A DNA stretch of 64,000 bases, taken from Macrocystis pyrifera. Taxonomy: Eukaryota; Sar; Phaeophyceae; Laminariales; Laminariaceae. A program made the translations under genes and the position numbers. Shown here one piece after another: positions 1 to 27,911 of the stretch. The stretch lies in assembly GCA_031763025.1 (NCBI GenBank), contig JASSKH010000023.1:7529501-7593500 (forward strand), in the 5' to 3' direction. The notes under the pieces were generated by a model. That model saw only the letters and a program-made list of their open reading frames with translations. It was not told the origin of the DNA and did not search any database. Every line of letters begins with the position of its first letter. Positions within the stretch are counted from its first letter, which is position 1.

Positions 1-482
1 TCCCGATTACTATGTTCGAGCGGTTTAATATCCAAGTTCGCATCCCTCCTAAACATACTGGGTGAAGTATGGGCCCGCCAACAAGAAACGCCGATCGTAC
101 CGGGTACGTAATCTGAGCAAGCAGTCCTTAAATTCTTATCGTGACACTATCCTCGAACAATTCTTGAGCACATAGTATTACATACCAGGTACCTGGTAGG
201 ATTTAGTGCAGCGCTCGCCGCTGAGCTCATTTTCTTAACGTAATTTTCTAAGCGTCCTTAAAAAAGTGAGTCTAATGTCCTTGTGAAGCTCTTTCTTATT
301 CGCATACGCCCATACTGTATGCCCCTCGCGGGGCCGTGCCGGGTGGGGTCGGGGCAGTACATTGTTTCCCGTCCGAAAGATCCTGCATCATGCTCGCCAT
401 CACGACAGAGAACCCAGTGAAACCTCTCGGGGTCAACAGCCGCTATTAATAGTACGTCCACACTATTAATACTATTAATACT

Positions 483-589
483 ATTACGGGGGACCATAGT
501 AAATAGGACCAAATACTGTTGGTAAAAATAGTTCAATATATAGGTTTTTATGTACATCATAGGTCCTATTAACTATGGACCCCCGTAAT
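483..589. mobile_element. TA-type MITE (family A), copy 1
   Basis: Begins TTACGGGGGACC and ends GGACCCCCGTAA, flanked by TA on both sides. It has the family core of an AT-rich centre between two GGTCC/GGACC blocks. Family evidence is given under the nested pair at 15091-15302. Non-coding, so presumed mobilised in trans. Confidence 0.85.
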
Positions 590-596
590 AGCACTA

Positions 597-638
597 CTGC
601 TACTACTACTACTACCACTACTACTACTACCACTACTA

Positions 639-699
<61 letters not shown>

Positions 700-700
700 G

Positions 701-732
<32 letters not shown>
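597..732. repeat. (CTA)n / (CTG) trinucleotide microsatellite
   Basis: A run of more than 40 CTA/CCA/CTG triplets directly abutting the right end of the MITE at 483-589. It produces poly-Leu, poly-Thr and poly-Val reading frames that are not genes. Confidence 0.95.
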
Positions 733-733
<1 letters not shown>

Positions 734-1565
734 ACATACGCTGTGCGTAACTGCCTATCCTGCGCAGATTTTGAGCTGAGCTCGCAGTAGTTTCAGTAGT
801 AGTGGGTGACTGGTTTGATTGGCCCGCGTAACCTTGCCACGACGAGACCACGGAGTATTGTGCAGCGACCGGATGAAACAAGCAGAGACAATACAGATGG
901 CAAACAGCGCAATGGGCTCTGTTTACAACAATGCAAGATAGATACGTAGTGCACTGCTGTTTTATTCGTAACTGCCAAAACAGAAGGATGCTGATCTGCA
1001 TCGAGGCTTCCCGGCCGCAAACAAACGCGGATACCTTGTACCAGTGGTAAACTGTAGTATGTACTGCGGCGAGACACACAACAAGCGGTGTCCCGCTCCG
1101 CTGAATATTAACCTCAAACTGAAGCGGGGCTTTCTTTTCCTACAGTTAGTAGTACATACATTTGTACGAATATCCACACACTGACGCCCCCTCCGGGGCT
1201 CCTCCATCGGGGATTCCTCGGCCGGGGGAGGGGGCACATCGGACAGATACGTATTCGATTTCATCTTGTTGATCTAATTTTTTCAGCGCAGATGCATCAG
1301 TACGGGACGAGATATATAGATCTCTGATCAGTATGGGTGTATTGTCTATACGAGTATAGCTTATGTTGGCGGGTGGGAGCCAGCCGTAAAATAATCTACA
1401 TGTTTCTTGAGTTGAATCTAATACTACAGTTAGCATGCAGTCCCTGCACAATACCTCATAACGGCAGGTTAGGATCTATACGTTCAACAACAGCAGCAGT
1501 ATTAATACTCGTACAGTAGTAGATTCAGACGATCTGCAATAAATAATAGTAGTCGTGCTTATTAT

Positions 1566-2125
1566 GTCCTGTTGACCCGGGCAGCATCCAGGCGAGCGGC
1601 TGGCCTATATGTATATCTTTGACAAGGAATTACATATCATATAGAATACGCGCGTTCGGTTTTTATCACAATACTCGTAAAATTCGGTAAAAATGCAATA
1701 TAGACGAGACGTATTACGCAGCTTGCAAAGTTGAGTATCAACTATTTAATCAGTCGAACTCACAGCTGACGTATTTCAAAATTTATATATATTTTGCAAG
1801 CTGCGTAATACGTCTCGTCTATCTGCTACTCGTATATTCCATTCTTACCGAATTTTACAACACGCAAGTGTTTTTTTTTTTTTTTTAAATACGTCAGCTG
1901 TGAGTTCGACTGATTAAATAGTTGACACTCAAGTATTTTGTGATAAACCGAACGCGCGAATTCTATTTTATAAATTTTGAAATACGTCAGCTGTGAGTTC
2001 GACTGATTAAATAGTTGATACTCAACTTTGCAAGCTGCGTAATACGCCTCGTCTATATTCCATTCTATTAAAAAAAAACTAGATCGCACGTCAGCTGTGA
2101 GTTCAACCGATCGGCAGATCGGTCG
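1566..2125. repeat. Cluster of direct and inverted copies of a dispersed repeat (family D)
   Basis: A block starting TGTCCTGTTGACCCGGG (1566-1790) recurs at 62719-62924 in the same orientation. The part with 'CGTATTACGCAGCTTGC...CAGTCGAACTCACAGCTGACG' like text is repeated in inverted orientation at about 1793-1930 and 1975-2065, and again at 3140-3232. The arrangement suggests nested or rearranged copies of one mobile repeat. I could not define its ends. Confidence 0.7.
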
Positions 2126-2576
2126 ATACTCAACTTTTTCACCTCGTGTATCTGTCCATCATGTATGTCGTGTGAAGATTTGATCATGAACAATGAGTGC
2201 GTAGGACAGACAACAACGTTCAACATGCCTCGCCGCAGCCTATCTCTTACAACGGTGATCAGGAGAGTCGTCGCAACCACTACACGTTCATGTCCTGACG
2301 GACCAGGCCTCACACGGCACCGAGGTGTCGCTGCCACAACCTGTCGCTACGTACGCATACATGCTGTACGTGCTTGCGGACAGCGACACGCGGACCTTGG
2401 ACCGTCTTTAAATTACGCCGCATGTTACTGTTCGTGCGAAACGGCTGAACAACGGGACCACGCGAGAGCAACGAGCAACGAGTACATGAGCACGAACACA
2501 CTAGCGCTCGTAACTCTGAAGGACGAACGCACTGCTGCTGGTGCCTGGTGAAACTAAAGCTATACAGACGACGATC

Positions 2577-18425
<15,849 letters not shown>

Positions 18426-19352
18426 CTGAGGGGGGATGCAAACGCCTCCTTTTTTTTCCGGGGGGACATAATAATCAGCACCAAAAATGGCGTGTAATCA
18501 CAGGGGGGATACATCATTTTTGGGTCTTTAGTGGGTTCGGATTACTGTGGCCCTGCCCTACTAATAGTAGTGGTACGTAGCGATCGGAAGAGAACACTGA
18601 TACGAGCGTCATCATGTTTTCAGCTCTAAAAAAAACACCGTGCTCAAAGGGTCCCCGGTGTGTGTGGACCTCGAAATTATTTTGCAGTCAGCAAGCATCA
18701 ACACACGGGTGTGCTGGCCTGTGCCTGCAGCTTCGGAAGTCTTTATGTGGGTAGGTTTTTTCTGCCTCACAAGTCAGTCGGCCGCGAGAAGTGAGGGCTC
18801 GCCTGTACACACATGGCGACTGAAGAGTAGCAAGGCGAATATCTTTTCTACACGGAGTTCGCTTATATCTATCGGTGTCACGTAATCATATGTTCTATCA
18901 AACAGAGCACACTCATCTCTCGGCCACGCACCCTCAACCGGAGGCGTTTCCGAAAGTACAAAGGGGGACGCGGATACCGGCAGAGCATTTCATTCAGAAA
19001 GTGGGGAGGGAGGGGCGGCTGGGGGGGGGAGGGGGCGGGGGCATGGTCGTAGTCGTATGACCGTGGACCCTCGCGTCCCCGCAATGCCGTGACGGAGCAC
19101 GTCGGATTTTCACCGACCAGGTGGACATTGCTCGGACGAAAGGACTGTATTCCTTCGCGCGTTTTTCATCGTGGATAGTTTCGTCAAAGACACACGAAAA
19201 TGCTCCGTCATACGGAGCAGATACTTCGTTAGCAACAGTTCGAACCAGCAGCAGCAGCAGCAGGAAAAGCAGCAGCAGTGTCGCAATCGCTGGCCCTCGC
19301 GCGGCATCTGCTTCGCCGGCGACCGCCTACTAAAACCCTCTTGGGAGCGCTA

Positions 19353-19459
19353 TTCACGGGAGGATCACAGCAAATAAGACCTACGGTACACACAAAAGTC
19401 TATATATTTACCTATTTTTACTCTCAATACTTGGTCCTATTTACTATGGTCCCCCGTAA
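19353..19459. mobile_element. TA-type MITE (family A), left member of an adjacent pair
   Basis: TTCACGGGAGGATCACAGC ... GGTCCCCCGTAA. The next copy starts three bases later. Confidence 0.8.
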
Positions 19460-19462
19460 ATA

Positions 19463-19567
19463 TTACGGGGGACCATAGTTAATAGGACGTACGGTACACA
19501 CAAACACCCATATATTTCCATAGTTTTACTCACAATACTTGGTCCTATTTACTACGGTCCCCCGTAA
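19463..19567. mobile_element. TA-type MITE (family A), right member of an adjacent pair
   Basis: TTACGGGGGACCATAGTTAA ... GGTCCCCCGTAA, in the same orientation as its neighbour, the two separated only by ATA. Confidence 0.85.
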
Positions 19568-20004
19568 ATAGTTAGCGCATTCAACACCTACCGTAGGGGC
19601 AGCGTGAGGGCCCAGAGGTACTACTGTACGGGTATAGGATCGTGTTACGCCCGGCACGTGTCGTACGACCCCTTGCTTTTTTTTAATATTTTTTTCCTAA
19701 CCCCCGGACACCAACCATTGTATCGTCCTCCCGATCACGCAGCGGCCTGCTGAAAATCGCCTCTCTCTATTTATATACTGCTGTATATCGTCAGTTTCTC
19801 CCTCTGCAAGTCCCGAGAGCGTTGGCAGGGGAGAGTGCTGGGCGAGAAGGGCTCCTGAAGCATAGTTGTAGCTGCTGCTGTTGTTGTTGTTTTTTTTGTT
19901 GCTCAAAATTATGTGTGTGCGGGCGCCTTGCGCCCTGAGGTGCGTATGCTATACTTGACGCTGGTTGAGCCGCTGGTTGTACTGCTGTATATACACCACG
20001 CGGT

Positions 20005-20047
20005 GTGGAAAAAAAGAAAAAAAAAAAAGAAAGAAAAAAAAAAAAAA

Positions 20048-20091
<44 letters not shown>

Positions 20092-20220
20092 AGTTGTTGT
20101 ACGCGACCGGCAGCAGCAGACCAGTTCTCCTGTCGAAGCTCTCAGCCAGCTGGCGTGTTAAATTATGACCCCCCCCTTTCAAGGGTTTTGTCTCCGTTTC
20201 GGCTATTAAAACAGAACTTA

Positions 20221-20256
<36 letters not shown>
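20005..20256. repeat. (GAAA)n and (TC)n microsatellites
   Basis: About 85 bp of A-rich GAAA units (20005-20091) and 36 bp of TC (20221-20256), with unique sequence between. Confidence 0.95.
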
Positions 20257-20258
<2 letters not shown>

Positions 20259-20733
20259 CTATCTCGGTTTTTCGACTGTGTTTTCTTCACCGTCGCTGAT
20301 AAGTCCAAAGGCCCACAAGAAAGCCGCGGCCACGCCCTCGCGGCGGTGGACTTCACACACGCCACCCCCCCGCTGCCCGGGAAGTCTCGTGGTTCTGCTC
20401 GTTGGGTTCGGGTAGGAATCCCATTCCCTCGGCGCCTGCGTGATTCGTGCCAGGAATTTTCACTTTTTATCAAAAGAGTTGAGTCTCCATTTCAAGACAA
20501 CATTCGGAAGGGAAAATCGTGACATTTTACGCACTGAATCACCGTATTATACGGGAATTCAGGTACAGGTACCTCCCCTGAAGACGTGGTGCGCGGTGCG
20601 GGGCAATGCACGGGGGGGGCTCATGGCAGACTTGGGTGTGGCCGAGCCTGCGCCACTGCAGCACGGCTTAGTATTTGCCTTATCCCCTTCAAGACTGCGG
20701 TTCCGTTTTGGGCACAAACAGCCCAAATTCTTA

Positions 20734-20839
20734 TTACGGGGGTCCATAGTTAACGGGACCATTTTTTTTTTAGTAAAAATAGGTAAATATATAGGTTTTT
20801 ATGTATACCATAGGTCCTATTAACTATTGACCCCCGTAA
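20734..20839. mobile_element. TA-type MITE (family A)
   Basis: TTACGGGGGTCCATAGTTAA ... TTGACCCCCGTAA, TA at the left flank. Confidence 0.85.
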
Positions 20840-21420
20840 GAGTATTAATAGTTTGTCCCCAAAACCGACTATTAATAGTCACTGCGGTCTTGAAAGGGCT
20901 ATATTATCTTTTCCCAGGAAAGGGAGAGTTGCTTTGGGTGCCTTGCATTCGCAAGGGAAAGCAGTAGTACAATGGACAAAGGGGTTATTAAGGATGGGAC
21001 AGCAAGTGTTAGTTGTGCACTAAAATACCGCCGCTATGCACATGAACTCCCTGAAACCGGGGTTTGGGGCCACCTAGGAGGGGATACATGATGTGCTAGG
21101 GCCGCAACAATCAGTAAGGCAAGTCTAGAAGGTAATTTGTAAGGCTTTTTAAGGCATGCAAAGTTCGTTAAGCCAAAGACAGGTCTTCGAAGGCGTGCTA
21201 TCACTCTCTCTTGGGAATTCAAAGAGGGGGGGGATGACAACTAATTTGCAGCAATAACGGCCACTGCCAAGTTACAAATTGGTGTCCCGAATTACAACGG
21301 TCGAATGCAAGGAGTCGTACGCCACGGGCGCAACATGATCTCTACCTACACCCATACTGCTGGGCGCTAACGCAACGCTGCCCCGAGACAATGGTTGACA
21401 ACACCAAAGCTATCAACCGT

Positions 21421-21628
21421 TGTGTTGGTCGCTATACGTACCTCGGGGTCCCTAGAACGGGGTTACAACCCAATTTAGTTATTCAACACCCCTGCCGCAT
21501 ACCTGGTGTGCCTTGGCGGCCACCATTGTGTTGGTCGCTATACGTATCTCGGGGTCCCTAGAAAGGGGTTACAACCCAATTTAGTTATTCAACACCCCTG
21601 CCGCATACCTGGTGTGCCTTGGCGGCCA
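21421..21628. repeat. Two-copy 106-bp tandem duplication
   Basis: Unit TGTGTTGGTCGCTATACGTA ... CCTTGGCGGCCA at 21421-21522 and again at 21527-21628, separated by CCAT. Only about two bases differ, so the duplication is recent. Confidence 0.9.
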
Positions 21629-21699
21629 GGCTGCTTACGAGTTCCACAGCACTAACTGTGCAGTTGAGGAGCCTGGTCAGCCAGAAACATGTGCCCCCT

Positions 21700-21822
21700 C
21701 TTAACCCCCTTTTTTTCTTTTTTTTTTTCATCATCGCTTTTACTTTCCAGCCCACTCGTAGGAGGTTTTACCCTCGACGATCTTCTGGACAAGCCGTGGT
21801 CACAGGTAGGTGTCGTCCCTTC
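21700..21822 (-). repeat. SINE-like dispersed repeat
   Basis: Inverted copy of the segment at 45590-45711, sharing 'CCCACTCGTA.GAGGTTTTACC', 'CGACGATCTTCTGGACAAGC' and 'CGTGGTCACAGGT'. The T-rich run at its left (21711-21730) corresponds to the poly-A of the other copy. Confidence 0.75.
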
Positions 21823-22200
21823 TCCCCCCTCGGGACCGTCTTGAGGTCGTTCTTGTTTCCATTGTTTTTCGACAACTCCCTGAGACATGGCTGGAATTCT
21901 TTGTTTCCATTACGTTTCGACTTTTCGATAAAAATCCCTCAAGACATGGGGTTATTTTCCGCGGGTTGAACGCTCCGGCTTTCCATCTCAAAATCAGGTT
22001 TTGGGCGTCTTCTTTTTAGAGCTCCTCAACGAGGAGTTTCAGAAAATAATACGTACTCAGTAGGTAGTGCACACCTATCGTACCTACGTAGCATGCATCG
22101 ACTGCAGTCCCGTTGGGCGAGAACAAAACATTCGGATGTTAATACCTCAGATTAAAGTGTATGCGCAGTGGAGTAGTAAAGGCAATTTTCGACAATACTA

Positions 22201-22306
22201 TTGCGGGGGCCCATAGTTAACGGGACCAGACTTTGGTTAGTAAAAGTAGGTAAATATATATGTTTTTATGTATACCATAGGTCCCATTAACTATGGACCC
22301 CCGTGA
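22201..22306. mobile_element. TA-type MITE (family A)
   Basis: TTGCGGGGGCCCATAGTTAA ... GGACCCCCGTGA, flanked by TA. Confidence 0.85.
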
Positions 22307-22544
22307 TAGGTATGTATATGGTTACGTCTTTTCCAACGACGGGCAAAATGAAACAGTCATACCCTGCAGTGCCCCACTACTGTATTACGTATCTCCCAAC
22401 TTCAGCGAGACAACGATCTGATGTTGGTACGAAAAAACAGCGACAATAGGCGTCCTTCGCCTGGTATTATTGTTGCGGTCCTCGCGGCCTCTTTCTGTGT
22501 GCAGTCATGAGTGCTCACCACACTTTCGAGCACCACGCATGCTT

Positions 22545-22855
22545 TCAGACGCAAAGCTTAGAAGCAAAGCTTGGAGGCAAAGCTTGGAGGCAAAGCTTGG
22601 AGGCACAGGTTGGAAACAAGGCTTGGCAGCTTAGGAACACAGCTTAGAAGCAAAGCTTAAAAGAAAAGCCTAGAAGCAGTTACCGAGTGCTCATTACACT
22701 TTTGAGCACCACGCATGCTCAGAAGCAAAGCTTAGAAGCAAAGCTTAGGAGAAAAGCTTAAAAAGCAAAGCTTGGGAATAAAGCTTAGAAGGAAAGCTTG
22801 GGAACAAAGCCTCGGAGCAAAGCTTCGGAGCAAAGCTTGGAAGCAAAAATCTATC
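22545..22855. repeat. 12-13-bp minisatellite rich in AAGCTT (HindIII-like words)
   Basis: Tandem GAAGCAAAGCTTG units with frequent one-base changes, in two blocks separated by a repeated 'GAGTGCTCA..ACACTTT.GAGCACCACGCATGC' spacer (22508 and 22687). Confidence 0.9.
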
Positions 22856-23947
22856 AGGTACGCATATAGAAAGCGCGACTACTAATAGACGCAAGCTTTA
22901 GACGCGAGGAGCGTCTGTAAAAACCCGCGAGCAGCCGCCGACCCAAAAACTTCTCCCGAAGGAGTCTAGCAACCACGCCACCTAAAAAGCGCGTGCCTGG
23001 TGAGTACTACGCAGTCAAACCCCCCTCACTGCAACATGAGCACTTTACGCGGGGTACGCGTGCGTGGAAATGAAACGACAGCGTTCAATTAAAATAAAAT
23101 ACGAACACTACAGACAAAAAAAAATAAGGAGGAGGGTCAATAAAACAACACGGTTCCTCACCCCACTGACTGACCGACCGACTACGGGAGTGGGTAGGAA
23201 AGGGTTTACACCTCCGACAGATCATGTGCAGATCATGTACAGATCATGATCAACGTCTTCCAAGGCAGATCAAATCCCGATCTTGTGTGATATGACCTAT
23301 AGCTCATGTTGCCGGGTGGGACCCGTACAATCTGCATCATCTACAGCACATGCTTCCTGGGATCTGTATTATGCAGGCAAATGCAGATCCTGCACCTTCC
23401 ACAACGGCAGGTGAGGAACTAGATCATATACTGTGCATAGATAGATAGATAGATCATGATCTACAGTATCTGTCTGTCTGAGGTATGGAAGGATTCCGCG
23501 GCACAACCGGAACGCATTTAACAAAAAACATACACACGCACACGCACAGGCACACCAACGTTGACGAAAAGCAAAACCCTCAGCGCACCAGGTAGTTAAC
23601 AAAAGGAAAAAAAAAACCGCCAACGTTGACCAAACAAAACAAAAACTAACGACGGGTAGACAGGGAAGGGGGGCAAGCGCCACTACCGAGAACGGACGGG
23701 CGCTATAGCTCGACACAATCGCCAGCACAGCTACCAAAAAGCGGTGGAATTTGTCTGTTTTTTCTTCACCCTCGCCGCCAAATATGCTAGGAGGCCGCGG
23801 GTTGATCCCACGACTGACCTGACGGCCTTGACTGACCGCCCCATACACATAAAAATAATACCAGGTATACTTAGACCAAAATAGGCTTGACGCGACCGGA
23901 AAGACAGGCCTTCTATTAAAAGCATCTTTGTTCGCCGTCATGCCGAC

Positions 23948-26900
23948 TCAAACTCCCCCCCACACGTCCTCGTCATAATCATCACCGCCATCACCACCAC
24001 CTCCCTCGCTAACTCCAACCCCGACCCCCTGCCCCTCCCCCTCCCTGCTCCCTTCATCCCCCACTCCCTCCGACGAACCACAACAACCCCCAGTTGCTCC
24101 CGCACCATCTCGAGCATCAACAACGCCCGGTGATGTCGCGTTTGGCGGCTCGACCGCCGACGGAGATGTTGCGGTTGGTGGAGACAATGTTCCGTTTCGT
24201 ATCGATGTCGTGGTTGGTGGCAATGAAACGCTCGGCGGCGAAACTGGTGGCGGCGACACCGGCGGGGGCGAGTCCGCCAGGGCTGAACCTTTGTACGTCG
24301 CGCCTGGCAGCGGGGGAGGTGCCAAGAGTCCCACCCCGACGCTTCCCGCGCCGGAGGCATCGCTCCTGGGACGTCGACGGGTTCGCGAGCCCCCGTTTGA
24401 AGCAACCTGGTTCGGGCGGGGGAGGCGGGGGGGGCGTACTCATTTGTTGCTTGCCTTAGTCATATGACCATTGACCACGCATCCCTTTCGAGACGGAGCA
24501 CCGTTCCTACTGGGGGGGGGGGGGGGGGTGGTGAATTGGCGATCATGCGGCATTAATAGTCGTTAGATGGTCATGTTGTCGTATCGTGCTGGCCTAATAG
24601 TGGTCGTGGAGGTGATGGAGGTGATGGTGGTGGTGGTGGTAGTGTTGGTAGTGTTGGTATTACGGGGGGGGGCATAGTAAATAGGACCAAATATTGACAG
24701 TGAAAATAGGTAAATATATAGGTTTTTATGTACACCATAGGTCCTTTTAACTATGGTCCTCCGTAATAGTGGATGCGGATGTCTCCAGAGGGTCAACAAA
24801 AAAAGGCAGTGTACGAAAAGGGCAAAAGCCTCAAGGGTACAGGTACCGCACTCCGATCGACCACCGGGAAGCAGCAACATCACCACATATCACAATTACC
24901 GTCATTGGGAGGGGTGGATGTCCGAACAGCGACAGCTCTCACGTATAGCACCACTTTCCCCCCCCCCGCATATATGGTGTCGTCAACAAACATGCTCGCC
25001 GCGACTCGACGATGCCGACAGCAAACGACCACGGTGTACGTATGTAGACAGTGGCGGCGGAAAAAGAAAGGACACCCCTCGAATCGTGCCGACAGTTCAT
25101 TTTTGAAGCAGAAAATAAACACACACAAACACACATCATACATACATACATATATTACGGGGGGCCCTAGTAAATAGGACCTACGGTACACACAAAAACC
25201 TTTATATTTACCTATTTTTACTAACAATATTGGGTCCTATTTTACTATGGCCACCCGTAATATTACACACCATGCATACACCACACACACACCACCACAC
25301 ACACACACAGATCACAAAACGCCACGCGACACCACGCATCCCACTACTACCGAATAACTAGACTCTGAAACGTATTCTGTAGTACACGCTGAGCAGGGAC
25401 CCGAACAACGTTCCTGTACGTAGGAGCCCGTACTGCCAAAATCGTCACGACGTGTGTCGAGCAAACACTCGACACATCAGTTACATATCATCGCCTTCCA
25501 CATCGTGATCTGTGGATACGTAGTTATTTCCGGACAGACAATTCCTGGTCGGTAGGACCTAGCTCATGTACGTTCCCCGGGTGGGGGTCCGTATAATCTG
25601 CCTGAATCTTGGACACGTTTTCTGGGTCGGACCTGTACTGCACAGATAGATAGATCCTGCACAACCTCTCACAACGGCAGTTAAGGATATATCTGTAGAT
25701 GATCTATCTATAGATGATCTATCTGTAGATAGATAGATAGATAGGTAGGTCATGACCTATCTGTCCGACATGTGGAACATCAACATTCACAAAAAGAACG
25801 CGTACTGAGCGGGCTGGGACGGGGGCCGGTACCATGGACAAACTGTAGTAAGCTATCTATTCATGGGATCTGGACTACCATCGTCGTACCGAGCAGAATA
25901 ACGGCCCCGCTTGACTGATAACACTCTGGGCGGATACGTAAGGACCGTTATGTACTGATAATTATACACGAACGGTCTCTACATCTCCGTCCAGAATAGT
26001 ACCTGGTACTGCTCTGTGCGTGTTGTATTCACATCAAGTTGTTTTTTCTACCCAGCTTCAACGGTACACCCAGTGTCCGTCCTGATTCCTTATCCTAGAG
26101 ATATACTAATCATGTGGTCACAGCCTGAGAAAAAAGCCTGAAAGCAATATATTTTTTTTTCGCATGGGTAAACCAAGTGAAGCGCCAGCGCACCGGGTAC
26201 GAGAATACAATTACACAACAAGCGAGACCAGGCGATAAGAACAGAGAGCAACGCTCTGGCCGGCAATGTAGCCCCGGTCTAGACTCCGATGTCAACACCA
26301 AAACGGAGTGGCATAATAGGATAAGACACCATGCTTTAAAAAAAATAGACTGGCGACACGTACAAGCAGCCACTCCCACTTCCGCTGCCACGATAACCCA
26401 TTCCGCCTCAAACACAAAAAAAACGCAACGTAAAACCACGCGCGCGACTGCAACCGCGCACACTACTAAAAAGCCTACCACCGCCGTGAAGTCTTCCGTG
26501 ACACCGGGTACCCCGACAGCACAAGTACCAAAGTATGTCGCTTGTCTTGTCTGTCGAGTGGCTGATGCAGTGGTCATTACCAGGTAATAACAGCGTTGGA
26601 TATCGAATCGGATTCGACATGATACCGATTTTTGAAGAAAATCGATACCACTGCGGGCGTAAATATAAGGACCGCTTGGTATTCATATTACTGTAATGTA
26701 CTAACGGTCCTTATCTTTCCGCGCAGAGTGGTTCCTCGCACCTACCTCGTATCTACCGCGATTTCGATATTCGATAAATCGAACATCCGCATACAAAAAA
26801 AAACACGGGAGAGCTGCTGCCGGGGGATGATCGAGGGTAAAGCACGCTCGAAACGACATATCGAAACTTCGATGTTTGATATATATATATATCAAAACTT

Positions 26901-27869
26901 CGATATTTCGATATATATCGAACTTCGATCAGTCGACATGTATCAAAAGGTGTCACTATTTCGATATATATATCGAAAATTCTATATCGAAACCGTTCAT
27001 GTGATATCCAACATAAAATACCGCGCACCGCACCTTGAGGCCAAGGTGAACTTTCTGCCCCTCCGCTATGGAGAGGTCCTTCATCTGCGTCACTGGACCC
27101 GGGTCCCCCTTCTCCCCGCCGGCCTCCGTCCGCTGCAAACCCACCGCCGAGAAAACCGCGAAAAAACAGAAGAGAAAGTCGACAGTCACACGCAACAAAT
27201 AAACGCGTCTGGGTGACCAAAACAAAAAGCACCTTTTTTGTTTTCTCACGCCCCGTCACTACGGCAACGAGCGATGGGTGAGGCTGGAGATTGCAGGGGC
27301 GACAGAGGTCTATTAATACCCACTGCAGCTGAGGGTTTTGTACAGAAGAGAGTTGCCGGGACGGGGGGCGGGATGATAAACACCCGTGACCACGAATTTT
27401 GTCCGGAAGGCCGTTGAGGGCCAAAACCTTCGCACAATAGTTGAGTTGGAACTTGAAAGTGACAGCCGAAATACAAAACATGAATGATCTACCGTTGACA
27501 GTACAGTACAGTACAGTACAGTACAGTACAGTACAGTACAGTACAGTACAGTACAGTACAGTACAGTACAGTACAGTACAGTACAGTACAGTACAGTACA
27601 GTATTGACCAGTCTAACTCCCAGGCAGGCGTGAGCACCCTTCTCGGGTCTTGAAATAACTGGTGGAACAAAGCAACAAGAACAGCAGACGACAATAAATG
27701 ACAAACTTTAACAAAACACGAAACAAATCAAAACGAAAACCAAAGCTACACCAACCAAAAAGGTCGCGTCCGAGCCGCCATAACGCCTCACCGTAACAGC
27801 GGAACTCTCCGCCGCGCGCCTCTGGCGGTCCAGAAAGCGAACGCCCTGCCTCGCTCCTCTTCCACCTAC

Positions 27870-27911
<42 letters not shown>

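Larger units (their letters stand above)
1..2576. other. Repeat-rich region upstream of the enkurin gene
   Basis: No supported gene. The stretch holds a TA-type MITE (483-589), a long CTA/CTG trinucleotide array (about 597-732), a cluster of direct and inverted copies of a dispersed repeat (1566-2125), and otherwise unremarkable AT-balanced DNA. The last few hundred bases before 2577 should contain the enkurin promoter, but I see no convincing TATA box or other promoter element. Confidence 0.5.
18426..23947. other. Intergenic region between convergent enkurin and NECAP genes
   Basis: No gene supported. It contains a family G fragment (19040-19132), two adjacent TA-type MITEs (19353-19567), GAAA and TC microsatellites (20005-20256), another TA-type MITE (20734-20839), a 106-bp tandem duplication (21421-21628), a SINE-like fragment also found at 45590-45711 (21700-21822), a foldback-family fragment (21825-22048), a TA-type MITE (22201-22306), an AAGCTT-rich minisatellite (22545-22855) and short ATAG microsatellites. 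Poly-A sites of both genes should lie here, but I could not place them. Confidence 0.6.
24407..27033 (-). other. NECAP last intron
   Basis: Phase 0 intron. It contains poly-G (24510-24528), TA-type MITEs at 24660-24766 and 25155-25260, two family B MITEs (25920-26010 and 26646-26732), ATAG microsatellites and short AT-rich palindromic words (26875-27000). No gene supported. Confidence 0.7.

Noticed and set aside
27440-27500. Alternative fourth NECAP exon reading 'AVTFKFQLNY'
   Set aside because: The resemblance to the family's AFDF motif is weak, the donor is poor (GTTTTG) and the splice phases do not close.
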